A stretch of 64,000 nt of DNA from Cupriavidus sp. D384 (GTDB lineage Bacteria; Pseudomonadota; Gammaproteobacteria; Burkholderiales; Burkholderiaceae). Both the position numbers and the translations under genes were made by a program. Location of the stretch: the NCBI RefSeq assembly GCF_001652915.1, contig NZ_BBQI01000024.1:144030-208029 (forward strand), given 5' to 3'. Below are positions 17,456 to 25,928 of the stretch, piece by piece (the stretch's first letter is position 1; every line of letters begins with the position of its first letter). The notes under the pieces were generated by a model that saw only the letters and a list, made by a program, of their open reading frames with translations, had not been told where the DNA came from and made no database searches.

Positions 17456-18279
17456 GCACGCTGCTGATCGATATCGGCAATACGCGGCTCAAATGGGCCT
17501 GGTGCGACGATGACGCGCCCGCGCAGGCACCCGTGGCCGGTGCGCTGCCCACGCCCTGGCAGCACGCCGGCGCAGCCACGCACACCGCACCCGCCGAGCG
17601 GGCTGCGCTGCTGGGCACGTGGCAGCGGCTGGCCGGCGGCCGCGCACCGGCGGTGTGGATCGCCAACGTGGCCGGGCCAACGCTGGCGGGCAAGGTCGAT
17701 GCGTTACTGGTGGACGCCTTCGGCAGCAACGCCCCGCTGACATGGGTACGCACCACGGCGGCTTGTGGCGGGCTGGTCAACGGCTATCGCGAGCCGACGC
17801 AGCTGGGGGTGGATCGCTGGGTCGGCAGTATCGGCGCGCATCGCTGGCTGCCGGACCAGACGTTGCTGATTGTCACGGCAGGCACGGCCACGACGCTGGA
17901 CATCGTCACCCCTACGCCCGGCGGCGCGCGATTCGACGGCGGCCTGATCCTTCCCGGCCTGCAGCTGATGCTGGGCACGCTGGCGCGCAACACCGCGCAG
18001 TTGCCCGAACTGGACGTGCTCGATACCGGCGCCGGTGCCATGCGCGCGGTGCGGGCGTTGGGCGCAGACAACACTCACGATGCCATTGCGGCGGGCTGCC
18101 TGGCCGCGCAGGCCGGTGCCATCGAGCGCACATGGCGTGCACTGGCCGAACGCGGCGCGGTGCGCTGCCTGCTGTCGGGCGGCGCGCGTCACGCGGTGGC
18201 CGGGGCGCTCGCGATGCCGTTCGAGATGCACGATAATCTTGTGCTGCTTGGGTTGCATGCGATGGCGCTGCCCGCCTGA
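17452..18279 (+). CDS. coaX: Type III pantothenate kinase
   Basis: CoaX, a type III pantothenate kinase that catalyses the first committed step of coenzyme A synthesis. The 275-residue protein has the ASKHA-fold motifs: N-terminal phosphate loop DIGNTRLKW (6-14), the '[18 protein letters not shown]' substrate and dimer-interface motif (about 111-128), and [12 protein letters not shown] (about 141-152). [12 protein letters not shown] segment follows. It is about 15-20 residues longer than many CoaX proteins, mainly in a Pro/Ala-rich insertion near 24-45. It is translationally coupled to birA, a pairing common in Burkholderiales; in Bordetella the homologue was first described as the Baf factor. 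Confidence 0.93.
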   Translation: MSTLLIDIGNTRLKWAWCDDDAPAQAPVAGALPTPWQHAGAATHTAPAERAALLGTWQRLAGGRAPAVWIANVAGPTLAGKVDALLVDAFGSNAPLTWVRTTAACGGLVNGYREPTQLGVDRWVGSIGAHRWLPDQTLLIVTAGTATTLDIVTPTPGGARFDGGLILPGLQLMLGTLARNTAQLPELDVLDTGAGAMRAVRALGADNTHDAIAAGCLAAQAGAIERTWRALAERGAVRCLLSGGARHAVAGALAMPFEMHDNLVLLGLHAMALPA

Positions 18280-18341
18280 GCCGTTGCCATCATCGTTGGC
18301 TATCTTTTGCTGTTCACACTCATTCGATCGACTCGCGCCAA

Positions 18342-19136
18342 ATGTCCCGGAGAGGCCTGACCGTCCTGCTGCTGATCCTGCTGATCGCCAATCTGCTGAT
18401 GCTGGCCGCCGTGCTGGGCGTGTTTGGGCCGCATCCGCTTGGCGGCACGCTGGAGAGCCCGCGCGAGCCGCAACGCGTGGATCAGCAGGTGCGCCGCGAA
18501 CGGATGGAAGTGCTGCCCCAGCCAGCCGAAGCATCGGCGCCCGTGCCGCGCAGCGAGATTCCGGACGGCGCCGCACCGGCTGGCAAGATGGCGCCCGGCA
18601 GCGTGACGCTGGCCGCTGCCGCACCGGCCGATGCCTGCCTGGAAATGGGCGGCTTCACGACGCAGACCGTGCAACGCGCCCGGGAAGACCTGGCCGCCAT
18701 CGCAGCTGGCTCGCCGCTGGTCGTGGACCAGTTCGAACGCAGCGAACAGGTGCGGTGGTGGGTGCACCTGCCGGCCCAGCCCACGCGCGAGAATGCCGAC
18801 CGCAAGCTGGCCGAACTGCGTCGTCGCAAGGTGACCGATGTGTCGGTGGTGAGTGCCGATGACCCCGAGTCGTACACGGTGTCGCTGGGCCTGTTCCGCG
18901 AGCGCGAACGGGCCGACAAATTCCTGGAAACGCTGCGGGCAATGGGAGTGCGCACCGCGCTGGTCAGCGACGCGCCGCGTGCCCTCTCGCGCCAGTGGCT
19001 GCGCGTGGCGCACGCCGACGAGGCAGTGCGGACCCGCATGGATGAAGTGCGCCTGCGGTATGGCGCGGAGCTGCTGCAATCCTGCAAGGGGATGACGCAG
19101 GCGCGCGGCGAGGGCAGTGCCGCGCGGGCCGGGTAG
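18342..19136 (+). CDS. SPOR-domain membrane protein
   Basis: A 264-residue protein with a short cytoplasmic N-terminus, one membrane helix (about 6-27, TVLLLILLIANLLMLAAVLG), and a low-complexity periplasmic linker. A SPOR-like domain follows near 185-225 (YTVSLGLFRERERADKFLETLRAMGVRTALVSD). SPOR domains bind denuded peptidoglycan and are often involved in division, but this protein's role is not established. It lies 62 bp after coaX on the same strand. A second SPOR protein occurs at 40156. The last 40 residues are predicted helical. Confidence 0.75.
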   Translation: MSRRGLTVLLLILLIANLLMLAAVLGVFGPHPLGGTLESPREPQRVDQQVRRERMEVLPQPAEASAPVPRSEIPDGAAPAGKMAPGSVTLAAAAPADACLEMGGFTTQTVQRAREDLAAIAAGSPLVVDQFERSEQVRWWVHLPAQPTRENADRKLAELRRRKVTDVSVVSADDPESYTVSLGLFRERERADKFLETLRAMGVRTALVSDAPRALSRQWLRVAHADEAVRTRMDEVRLRYGAELLQSCKGMTQARGEGSAARAG

Positions 19137-19149
19137 GGGAAGGTTTTTT

Positions 19150-19173
19150 CCTCTCTCGCACCAGCGGGAGAGG
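19150..19173. repeat. Palindromic intergenic repeat, copy 1
   Basis: Ten-bp inverted repeat CCTCTCTCGC (19150-19159) / GCGGGAGAGG (19164-19173) with a 4-nt loop and one G-T type mismatch. It resembles the hairpin at 57445-57476 (shared CCTCTC / GGGAGAGG core). Both lie in intergenic sequence just after stop codons, which fits a dispersed REP-like element. It has no T-run on the correct side to act as a normal terminator. Confidence 0.5.
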
Positions 19174-19183
19174 GGGCCGTATG

Positions 19184-19678
19184 TCAGCCGTGCTGGCGCA
19201 CCTTCGTCAGCAGCTTGGTGGTGGAGCGGTCGTGCAGGAACGGGATGGCGTAGGCCTGGCCGCCCCAGCTGCGCACCAGGCGGGTTTCCTCCAGCGTGTC
19301 GATATCGTAGTCGCCGCCCTTCACGTAGATGTCCGGACGCACCAGGCGGATCAGTTCCACCGGCGTCTGCTCGCGGAACATCGCCACCAGGTCCACCGAT
19401 CCCAGCGCGGCCAGCAGGGCCATGCGGTCGGCTTCATGATTGAGCGGGCGGTCGTCGCCCTTGCCCAGCATCTTCACCGACGCATCGCTGTTCACGCCCA
19501 CCACCATGCTGGCGCCCAGTTCGCGCGCCTGCGCCAGGTAGGTGGCGTGACCGCGATGGAGGATGTCGAACACGCCATTGGTAAAGACCAGCGGGCGCGG
19601 CAGCGCGGCCACGGCGGCGTGCAGCGCGGCGATGTCGTCGGCGGGTACCAGCTTGGATTCAAAGGCGGGTGCGGTCAT
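19184..19678 (-). CDS. hldC: D-glycero-beta-D-manno-heptose 1-phosphate adenylyltransferase
   Basis: Nucleotidyltransferase that makes ADP-heptose for the lipopolysaccharide inner core (RfaE domain II; called HldC or RfaE2 when separate). The 164-residue protein has the cytidylyltransferase-fold motifs FTNGVFDILHRGH (33-45, HxGH here HRGH), VVGVNSDASVK, R..LLAALGSVDLV, and KGGDYDIDTLEE. Beta-proteobacteria usually carry the kinase and adenylyltransferase halves as separate proteins, as this one does. The frame is open from 19750, but the first 24 residues read through an upstream terminator; ATG 19678 is the family start. Confidence 0.93.
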   Translation of the reverse strand: MTAPAFESKLVPADDIAALHAAVAALPRPLVFTNGVFDILHRGHATYLAQARELGASMVVGVNSDASVKMLGKGDDRPLNHEADRMALLAALGSVDLVAMFREQTPVELIRLVRPDIYVKGGDYDIDTLEETRLVRSWGGQAYAIPFLHDRSTTKLLTKVRQHG

Positions 19679-19714
19679 GAGTCGGGTCTGGAAAGGGCGG
19701 CGGCGCCCCAAATG

Positions 19715-19740
19715 AAAAACCCCATCGTAGCCGATGGGGT
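19715..19740 (-). terminator. Terminator after the ferritin-like gene
   Basis: Perfect 9-bp stem ACCCCATCG (19719-19727) / CGATGGGGT (19732-19740), loop of 4. On the minus strand the hairpin is followed by TTTTT (plus-strand A-run 19715-19719). It lies 30 bp after the stop of the gene ending at 19770 and before hldC, so the two are separate transcription units. Confidence 0.8.
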
Positions 19741-19769
19741 CTTGTCGCAACGGCTGGAACCGGAAATCC

Positions 19770-20615
19770 TCAGGCCTGGGCGGCCTGCAGGTTCGCGTTC
19801 AGTTCCTTGCGGTAGCGGTTCAGGTCCTGCACCGATTCGAACGTGCGCTCGAACAGCAGCGACATGTTGTGCAGGATCCGCTCGATCACCTTCTTTTCCC
19901 AGACCTCGTCGAAACGGATCTGCTCGTCGAGCCAGTGCTCGAGCCAGTCAGGGTCTGGCAGGCGCGACTGCACGGTGTCGTTCGGGAACAGTGCCTTGTT
20001 CACGTGCAGGTTGGTCGGGTGCAGCGGCTTTTCCGTGCGACGGGCCGATGCCATCAGCACGCCGATCTTGGCGAACGCGGCGCGCGCCGAATCGCCAAAC
20101 TGGGCCAGGTACTTCTTCATGTAGCGCAGGTAGGCGCCGCCGTGGCGGGCTTCGTCCTGCGAAAGCGTGCGGTAGATGTGCTTGATGACCGGTTCCGAGT
20201 GCCATTCGGCGGCACGGCGGTACCAGTGGTTCAGGCGGATCTCGCCGCAGAAGTGCAGCATCAGCGTTTCCAGCGGCGGGGCCGGGTCGAACTCGAAGCG
20301 CACGGCGTGCAGTTCTTCCTCGGTCGGCACCAGGTCCGGACGGAAGCGGCGCAGGTACTCCATCAGCACCAGCGAATGCTTCTGCTCTTCGAAGAACCAG
20401 ATGCTCATGAAGGCCGAAAAGTCGGAATCGTGGCGGTTGTCGCGCAGGAACATCTCCGTGGCGGGCAGGGCCGACCACTCGGTGATCGCATTCATGCGGA
20501 TGGTCTTCGCCTGGTCGTCGGTGAGCAGGCTCGGGTCGAAGGTATCCCAGGGGATGTCCTTGTCCATGTGCCAGCGGACCGCTTCCAACGATTTGAACAG
20601 TTCGGGGTAGAGCAT
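19770..20615 (-). CDS. Diiron ferritin-like / acyl-ACP-desaturase-fold protein
   Basis: A 281-residue helical protein with a four-helix diiron site pattern. It has Glu54 (PATEMFL), Glu77-x-x-His80 (FFEEQKHS), Glu125 (FCGEIRLNHW) and Glu155-x-x-His158 (DEARHGG). This E...ExxH...E...ExxH arrangement and the spacing match the ferritin-like superfamily, closest to plant-type acyl-ACP desaturases and related hypothetical proteins of Burkholderiaceae. Substrate and function are not known; a desaturase, N-oxygenase or other O2-activating role are all possible. It has no signal peptide. AAAGG precedes the ATG. A candidate iron-regulator box lies in its promoter. It is terminated by its own hairpin. 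Confidence 0.78.
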   Translation of the reverse strand: MLYPELFKSLEAVRWHMDKDIPWDTFDPSLLTDDQAKTIRMNAITEWSALPATEMFLRDNRHDSDFSAFMSIWFFEEQKHSLVLMEYLRRFRPDLVPTEEELHAVRFEFDPAPPLETLMLHFCGEIRLNHWYRRAAEWHSEPVIKHIYRTLSQDEARHGGAYLRYMKKYLAQFGDSARAAFAKIGVLMASARRTEKPLHPTNLHVNKALFPNDTVQSRLPDPDWLEHWLDEQIRFDEVWEKKVIERILHNMSLLFERTFESVQDLNRYRKELNANLQAAQA

Positions 20616-20640
20616 GCTAAGCCTTTGAAATTACGGGCGG

Positions 20641-20666
20641 ATTCTACCAGACAAGAATCATTCTCG
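20641..20666 (-). promoter_or_regulatory. Promoter of the ferritin-like gene with Fur-like dyad
   Basis: On the minus strand, a -10 candidate TAGAAT (plus 20641-20646) lies 26 bp before the start codon. Immediately upstream, in the place of the -10/-35 spacer, is a 7-1-7 dyad CGAGAAT-G-ATTCTTG (plus 20652-20666). Its AGAATnATTCT core matches the inner bases of Fur boxes. A repressor bound there would block the promoter. The match to the consensus is only partial (about 9 of 14 positions). Confidence 0.4.
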
Positions 20667-20748
20667 AATGTTTTCTCTACTCCGTTTTAGCCCTGATGCG
20701 ATGGATTGCAACAAGTGGAGTGCCTGGCAGGCATCGAAAGTGGCGCTA

Positions 20749-21993
20749 CTACGACACTTCTGACATTTCTTGTGCCGTGGGCTTGGTTTCCGGTACGACA
20801 CCGTACAGGAAGGCGGCGATCTCGTCGGCCTGGGCGGCCGCATCCCGTTCGCCCAGCGCCAGCAGCGCCTGCGTGAACTCGGGTTCGAACAGCAGGTAGC
20901 TGGCAAATGCGGCCCCGCGCGCCTCGGTGCCCCCAAGCGGCGACAGCAGCGCGCGCACGGTGCGCGGCAGCCGGTGCAGGTGCTCGGCGGCAACGGCCTC
21001 GATGGGCTCGCTGGGCGAGATTGTCATCACCTGCACGGGGCGCCAGCCTTCGGCATCGTTGGCCATCTCGGGCATGCGCGACAGCAGCCGGTTGATATGC
21101 ATGAGCCGTTCGATGTCGGCCTGCAGGCCGTCCAGGAAGATGCTTGCCAGGGCCTGGCCGCCCACCTGCGCCAGCGACGGATAGCCGCCCGAAGGCACCG
21201 TGTCGAACCAGCCCGCGCGCTGGCGCGAGGCCGCGCCGATCGCCAGGATGCGCGAGGCGCCCAGGTGGATGGCTGGCGACAGCGGCGACATCTGGCGCAT
21301 CGTGCCGTCGCCGAACCACTCGTGATGGCCCTCGATCTCAAGCGGCATGGCCGGGAACAGGAACGGGATCGACGACGATGCCAGCAGGTGGTCCACGCCG
21401 ATGGCGGCCTCCACGGCCAGGCGCTGGCTGCGCTGCCACGGGTGGATGCGCCGGTGCGACTGGTAGAACGTGATGTGGCGTCCGGTGCTGTACGACAGCG
21501 CCGTCACGGCGAACGCATGCAGCGCGCCGCTGTCCAGGCTGGCCTGCACGCGTCCGGGCTCGAACAGTTCGGTCAGGAAGCTGCCCAGCGGCGCGTTGTC
21601 GAACAGCGCGCGCGGCGCACGGCGCGTGATCCAGCCCAAGGCCAGCGACGACAGCCAGCGCGCGCCCGACACGCCCATCTGGACCACGTCGGTCCGGTAG
21701 ACATCGTCGGCATGCAGGCTGTGCCAGAGCGCCGCCAGCGTATCGGCAGCGGTGCGGAAATCGGCAGCGCCGGTGGCGAGGCCGGCGCCATTGATGGCCC
21801 CTGCCGAAGTGCCGGCGATGATGCCGAACGGCAAGGGGCAATGATCCAGCCCGTGGCGCGCGGCGATCCTGGCAATGCCGGACAGCACGCCGGCCTGGTA
21901 CGCGGCGCGGGCGCCGCCACCCATCATCACCAGCGCCGTGCTCTGGCGCTGGTTGGCACGGGCAAAGGCGGTGGCGGGCGTGGCCGTGGTCAC
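20749..21993 (-). CDS. Patatin-like phospholipase
   Basis: A 414-residue patatin-family lipid acyl hydrolase. The oxyanion loop GGGARAAYQAG is at 25-35, the nucleophile elbow GTSAG at 61-65 (Ser63), and the dyad aspartate Asp228 lies in FGDGTMRQ. It has no signal peptide, so it should act in the cytoplasm. A C-terminal domain of about 130 residues beyond the patatin core is typical of bacterial patatin/DUF3336-like proteins. It starts at GTG 21993, overlapping the phaM stop by 4 bp. This coupling to a polyhydroxyalkanoate granule protein suggests a role at granules or with their phospholipid or acyl pools, which is inference. Confidence 0.88.
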   Translation of the reverse strand: MTTATPATAFARANQRQSTALVMMGGGARAAYQAGVLSGIARIAARHGLDHCPLPFGIIAGTSAGAINGAGLATGAADFRTAADTLAALWHSLHADDVYRTDVVQMGVSGARWLSSLALGWITRRAPRALFDNAPLGSFLTELFEPGRVQASLDSGALHAFAVTALSYSTGRHITFYQSHRRIHPWQRSQRLAVEAAIGVDHLLASSSIPFLFPAMPLEIEGHHEWFGDGTMRQMSPLSPAIHLGASRILAIGAASRQRAGWFDTVPSGGYPSLAQVGGQALASIFLDGLQADIERLMHINRLLSRMPEMANDAEGWRPVQVMTISPSEPIEAVAAEHLHRLPRTVRALLSPLGGTEARGAAFASYLLFEPEFTQALLALGERDAAAQADEIAAFLYGVVPETKPTAQEMSEVS

Positions 21994-22907
21994 TCGAAGC
22001 TGTCCTCGGCCGTGCCCGGTGCGGGCGGCCTGCCGGGCTCGGGCCTGGCGGCAGCCTTGGCCGGGGACTTTCCGGCGGCGCCCTTCGCCGTACCCGTTGC
22101 AGCGGTTTTCTTTGCGGTGGCTTTGGTTGCAGGCTTCTTGGCGGCCGGTTTCTTCGCGGCGGCCTTGCGTGCTGCAGGCCTGGCGTTGCCATTGGGGGCC
22201 GGCTTGCGCTGCGCCGGCGGATCACCCTTCACGCCCGGCTCCACGCCTTCGGCACCGGGAGCTGCCGCCGGGCCGAAGCCCGCCATGCCGCCGAACGGCG
22301 AGGCTCCGGCTGCCGCCGCACTGGCCGCCGCGGCGCTGCTGGCGATCTGCGAGAACTGCTGTTGCAGCAGGTTCCACCACAGGGATGCGTTGGGCGGCAG
22401 CGGCGCTGCGCCGGGCTGGGCCGCTGCGGCATCGGCGCCGCCGTCGGCCTGGGCTGCGGCCTCGGTGCCGTCGGGAGGCGCGTCATCGTCGTCGGGTTCG
22501 TCGTTCTCGGCGTCGGCCTGGGCTTCGGAAACGGTCTGGCTGGCGCCGAACGGCTGGTGATGCTGGGGCGGATGGGCGCTGGGTGCGTTGGCCGCGCGCG
22601 CGACGTTTTCCATCGCGTTCTGCATGGCCTCCGGAGACAGCGCGTTGCCGAACGTCTGCAGCGCCACCAGCGTGGCGCGCTGCACCTCGAGGCCCTGGAT
22701 CGTGGTGCGCAGCAGATTGGTGTTCAGCTGCAGCCAGCTTTCCACGGCCTTGAGGTCGTGGATGCGCTTGTCCACCTCATCGAGATCCATGGGTGGCGTC
22801 ATCGCGCCCAGGCCCGGCATCAGGCCACTGGGCATGCCGCTGCCGGTGGCCCAGAGTTTGCGCAGGAATTCGAAGCTGTTGGAGAAATCGGGGATCTGTC
22901 CGAACAT
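21990..22907 (-). CDS. phaM: Polyhydroxyalkanoate granule-associated protein PhaM
   Basis: PhaM links PHA granules to the nucleoid and activates PHA synthase PhaC in Cupriavidus necator. The 305-residue protein has the PhaM N-terminal domain (MFGQIPDFSNSFEFLRKLW, then helices to about 110). A Gln/Ala/Asp-rich acidic linker follows, then a C-terminal Lys/Ala/Pro tail with repeated AAKKPA-like units (about 255-290), which resembles histone H1 and binds DNA. The frame is open from 23027, but the first 40 residues are unlike the family; ATG 22907 gives the known N-terminus. It overlaps the patatin gene. This gene is one of the better pointers to Cupriavidus/Ralstonia. Confidence 0.88.
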   Translation of the reverse strand: MFGQIPDFSNSFEFLRKLWATGSGMPSGLMPGLGAMTPPMDLDEVDKRIHDLKAVESWLQLNTNLLRTTIQGLEVQRATLVALQTFGNALSPEAMQNAMENVARAANAPSAHPPQHHQPFGASQTVSEAQADAENDEPDDDDAPPDGTEAAAQADGGADAAAAQPGAAPLPPNASLWWNLLQQQFSQIASSAAAASAAAAGASPFGGMAGFGPAAAPGAEGVEPGVKGDPPAQRKPAPNGNARPAARKAAAKKPAAKKPATKATAKKTAATGTAKGAAGKSPAKAAARPEPGRPPAPGTAEDSFE

Positions 22908-22959
22908 GGTCGCGGCACTCCATCTGTCGGGGCCGCCCGATGCCAGGCGTGGCGGCCGG

Positions 22960-23784
22960 TTACTGGAATTCGGGCGGCCGCTTCTGACGCAGGCTCGCCA
23001 TGCCTTCGTGCACGTCGGGGCCGGCAAAGCCCATGAATTCGAGCGCCAGCGAGGTATCGAACGCGGGACCGGCCATGCGCAGCCAGTTGTTCAGCGCGTA
23101 CTTGGTCCAGCGGATGGCGGTCTGCGATCCCGCGGCGAGCCGGTTGGCCACCTCGAACGCCTTGGCCACCAGTTCGTCTTCCTCCACCGCCAGCGATACC
23201 AGGCCGATCCGCTCGGCTTCCTCGCCGCTGACCGACTCGCACAGCATCAGATAGTACTTGGCCTTTGCCATTCCGCACAGCAGGGGCCACACGATGGCGG
23301 CATGATCGCCCGCCGCCACGCCCAGCCGGGTATGGCCGTCGACGATGCGCGCGGTCTTCGACGCGATCGAGATATCGGCCAGCAGCCCGGCCACCAGCCC
23401 CGCGCCCACGGCCGGGCCGTGCATGGCCGAGACGATCGGCTTGTCGCAGTTGATGACGTTGTAGACCAGGTCGCGCGCCTCGTGCCAGACACGCGTGCGG
23501 GTTTCGAAGTCGTTGGCCATGTCCTCGACCAGCGCCAGGTCGCCGCCGGCCGAAAAGCCCTTGCCTTCGCCCCGGATCAGGGCCACCCGGATGTCCGGGT
23601 CGGCCGAGATGTCGCGCCAGATCTCGGCCAGCTCGCGGTGCATGCTGGCGTCGGCCGTGGCCAGCTTCTGGTTGGCCGACTGCGCGGCGCCCATGATGAC
23701 TTCGAGCACCGGGCCATGGCGGCGCAGCGTCAGGGCCTGGTAGCGGGCCAGGCGGGGGGAAAGCGTGTTGGCGTCGGCGGTCAT
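22960..23784 (-). CDS. Enoyl-CoA hydratase/isomerase family protein
   Basis: A 274-residue crotonase-fold protein. Visible are the CoA oxyanion-hole elements '[22 protein letters not shown]' (about 65-86) and '[28 protein letters not shown]' (about 112-140). The usual catalytic Glu positions are not both obvious: the second catalytic segment reads [17 protein letters not shown], with Asp/His in the GDHA motif that occurs in many crotonase-family members acting on branched or aromatic acyl-CoA. The exact substrate is unknown. ATG 23784 is preferred to the TTG 14 codons upstream. It lies between phaM and a FAH-family gene on the same strand; a strong palindrome sits in front of it. Confidence 0.82.
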   Translation of the reverse strand: MTADANTLSPRLARYQALTLRRHGPVLEVIMGAAQSANQKLATADASMHRELAEIWRDISADPDIRVALIRGEGKGFSAGGDLALVEDMANDFETRTRVWHEARDLVYNVINCDKPIVSAMHGPAVGAGLVAGLLADISIASKTARIVDGHTRLGVAAGDHAAIVWPLLCGMAKAKYYLMLCESVSGEEAERIGLVSLAVEEDELVAKAFEVANRLAAGSQTAIRWTKYALNNWLRMAGPAFDTSLALEFMGFAGPDVHEGMASLRQKRPPEFQ

Positions 23785-23842
23785 GGGGGCGGATTCCGGC
23801 AGTTGGCGCGCGGGGGCGCCAGGCAAGGCAATGGTCCGGCCG

Positions 23843-23868
23843 ATTTCCCGACCGGGTGGTCGGGAAAT
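23843..23868. promoter_or_regulatory. Perfect 11-bp inverted repeat upstream of the enoyl-CoA hydratase gene
   Basis: ATTTCCCGACC (23843-23853) and GGTCGGGAAAT (23858-23868) are exact inverted repeats separated by 4 bp, 59 bp before the start at 23784. The centre-symmetric form resembles operators of TetR-type regulators of acyl-CoA genes. It could also act as a terminator for the upstream FAH gene, but the following T-run is only 3 nt on either strand. Confidence 0.5.
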
Positions 23869-23948
23869 TATAGGCGCAACCGCCCAGTGGGCCGCAAGCC
23901 GGGGTTTGGCCCGATGCGGCCGCCTGGCGTACCGGATCGCCGCACCGG

Positions 23949-24929
23949 TCAGCGGGCGGCCACCACCTGGTCGATGGCGCCGAAGATCGACTTGCCGTCG
24001 GCATCGAACATCTCGATGCGCACGGCGTCGCCGAACTTCATGAACCCGGTCTCGGGCTTGCCCTTTTCGATGGTCTCGATCATGCGCTTTTCGGCGATGC
24101 AGGCGTACCCCTTGCTGCGGTCGACGTTCGAGATGGTGCCCGAGCCCACGATGCTGCCGGCGCGCACGTTGCGGGTCTTGCAGATGTGGGCGATCAGCTG
24201 GCCGAAGTCGAACACCATGTCGGTGCCGCAGTCGGGCGCGCCCACCTTGCGGCTGTTCCAGTGGACCACCATGGGCCGATGCACCTTGCGGTCCTGCCAG
24301 GCGTCGCCCAGTTCGTCGGGCGTGACCGCCACGGGCGAGAACGCGGTGGCCGGCTTGCTCTGGAAGAAGCCGAAGCCCTTGCCCAGTTCGGCCGGAATCA
24401 GGTTGCGCAGCGACACGTCATTGGCCAGCACCACCAGGCGGATGGCGTCGGCGGCCTGCTCGGGCGTGGCGCCCATGCGCACGTCGCCGGTAATCACGGC
24501 CACCTCGGCCTCGAAGTCGATGCCGAATGCCTCGTTCGGGCAGACGATGTCGTCCTGCGGGCCGATGAAGTCATCGGACCCGCCCTGGTACATCAGCGGA
24601 TCGGTCCAGAACTCGGGCGGCATCTCGGCGCCGCGCGCCTTGCGTACCAGCTCCACGTGATTCACATAGGCGGAGCCGTCGGCCCACTGGTAGGCGCGCG
24701 GCAGCGGGGCCATGCAGTCCTGCGGCTGGAACGGGAACGGGTGGCGCGCGCGCCCGGCGTTCAGTGCGTCGTACAGGTCCTGCAACTGGGGCGCGTAGAA
24801 ATGCCAGTCGTCCAGCGCGGTCTGCAGCTTGCCTGCAATATCGGTGGCAAAGTGCGCGGTCTTCAGATCACGCGAGACAACGACGAGCTGGCCGTCACGC
24901 GAACCGTCCTTCAGGGTGGCGAGTTTCAT
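23949..24929 (-). CDS. Fumarylacetoacetate hydrolase family protein
   Basis: A 326-residue member of the FAH family (C-C bond hydrolases and decarboxylases acting on diketo acids; metal dependent). The C-terminal catalytic domain contains the metal-ligand pattern '[15 protein letters not shown]' (Glu-x-Glu, about 136-150), '[13 protein letters not shown]' (Asp) and '[18 protein letters not shown]'. An '[12 protein letters not shown]' loop follows. The N-terminal 60 residues form the small FAH_N-type domain. It is often annotated as fumarylacetoacetase-like in Burkholderiaceae, but the substrate cannot be read from the sequence. It is divergent from an IclR regulator, a family that commonly controls aromatic catabolism, which fits a role in aromatic acid breakdown. 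Confidence 0.85.
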   Translation of the reverse strand: MKLATLKDGSRDGQLVVVSRDLKTAHFATDIAGKLQTALDDWHFYAPQLQDLYDALNAGRARHPFPFQPQDCMAPLPRAYQWADGSAYVNHVELVRKARGAEMPPEFWTDPLMYQGGSDDFIGPQDDIVCPNEAFGIDFEAEVAVITGDVRMGATPEQAADAIRLVVLANDVSLRNLIPAELGKGFGFFQSKPATAFSPVAVTPDELGDAWQDRKVHRPMVVHWNSRKVGAPDCGTDMVFDFGQLIAHICKTRNVRAGSIVGSGTISNVDRSKGYACIAEKRMIETIEKGKPETGFMKFGDAVRIEMFDADGKSIFGAIDQVVAAR

Positions 24930-25001
24930 GCGAAATCGAACATTGGCAGGAATGAATGGCCGGTAGTCTACCGGAGCGGCCCGGGGCGCCCGCCGGCCGC
25001 G

Positions 25002-25009
25002 TATAGAAT
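25002..25009 (+). promoter_or_regulatory. IclR gene -10 element
   Basis: TATAGAAT, centred about 38 bp before the start chosen for the IclR gene. It overlaps the alternative ATG at 25008, which is an argument against that upstream start. No clear -35. Confidence 0.4.
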
Positions 25010-25043
25010 GGCCGGCATCACATTCCTGTTTCCCGACTCACGC

Positions 25044-25928
25044 ATGACTGCTGTGGACGACGACGATTCCCGCGAAGACCAGGCACACGACGACGCCCGT
25101 GACGACGCCCGCGAGGACGCCAAACGCGCCGGCATCCAGTCCATCGAGGTGGGATTCCGGCTGCTGCAGGCGCTGGCCGCGTCGCCCCGCGCGATGATGC
25201 TGCGCGACCTGGCCGCCGCCGCCGACATGAGCCCGGCCAAGGCCCACCGCTACCTGGTCAGTTTCCAGCGCCTGGGCGCGGTGACGCAGGACGCCGTGAG
25301 CCAGCGCTATGACCTGGGCCCGTTCGCGCTGCAGCTTGGCCTGGCGGGCCTGAACCGGCTGGACCCGGTGCGCAAGGCCCGGCCGATCCTGTCGCAACTG
25401 CGCGACGAGATCGACCAGACCGCCGGCATCGCCGTGTGGGGCAACCACGGGCCCACCATCGTCCACTGGGAAGAGTCCAGCCATCCGGTCAGCGTAAGCC
25501 TGCGGCTGGGCGATGTGATGCCGCTGCTCAACTCCGCCACCGGCCGGCTCTACGGCGCGTACCTGTCGCGGCGCCAGACGCTGCCGCTGATCGAGCGTGA
25601 ACTGTCCACCCGCGGCGATGTCGCACTGCCTGACATGCCCGCATCGCTGGCTGAATACGATGCGATCTGCGCCGACGTGCGCAAGCGCGGCGCGGCGCGC
25701 ACGCGCGGCGGCGTGCTGCCGGGCATCAACGCGATCTCGACGCCGGTATTCGATGCCAACGGGCATTTGTCGATGGCGCTGATCGTGCTGGGCGCCCAGA
25801 GCGTATTCGATGCAGAATGGGGCGGAGCAGTAGACCGCCGTGTGCGCGATATCGCGCGACAGATTTCGTCGGAACTTGGTTATCTTGGCGACAGCCAGCC
25901 GTCCGGAAGGGACGGACACCCCTCGTAA
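25044..25928 (+). CDS. IclR-family transcriptional regulator
   Basis: A 294-residue IclR-type repressor or activator. The N-terminus is acidic and low-complexity (DDDDSREDQAHDDARDD). A winged helix-turn-helix follows at about 33-95 (SIEVGFRLLQALAASPRAMML, then LAAAADMSPAKAHRYLVSFQRLG). The C-terminal effector domain has 'GPTIVHWEESSHPVSVSLRLGDVMPLLNSATGRLYGAYL' and 'ISTPVFDANGHLSMALIVLG'. The same frame is open far upstream, but a -10 box at 25002 and family length support ATG 25044. It is divergent from the FAH-family gene, its most likely target. Its 3' end overlaps the next gene by about 44 bp. Confidence 0.88.
   Translation: MTAVDDDDSREDQAHDDARDDAREDAKRAGIQSIEVGFRLLQALAASPRAMMLRDLAAAADMSPAKAHRYLVSFQRLGAVTQDAVSQRYDLGPFALQLGLAGLNRLDPVRKARPILSQLRDEIDQTAGIAVWGNHGPTIVHWEESSHPVSVSLRLGDVMPLLNSATGRLYGAYLSRRQTLPLIERELSTRGDVALPDMPASLAEYDAICADVRKRGAARTRGGVLPGINAISTPVFDANGHLSMALIVLGAQSVFDAEWGGAVDRRVRDIARQISSELGYLGDSQPSGRDGHPS

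Noticed and set aside
24186..25043. N-terminal extension of the IclR regulator
   Set aside because: It is antisense to the FAH-family gene and lies upstream of the probable promoter at 25002.
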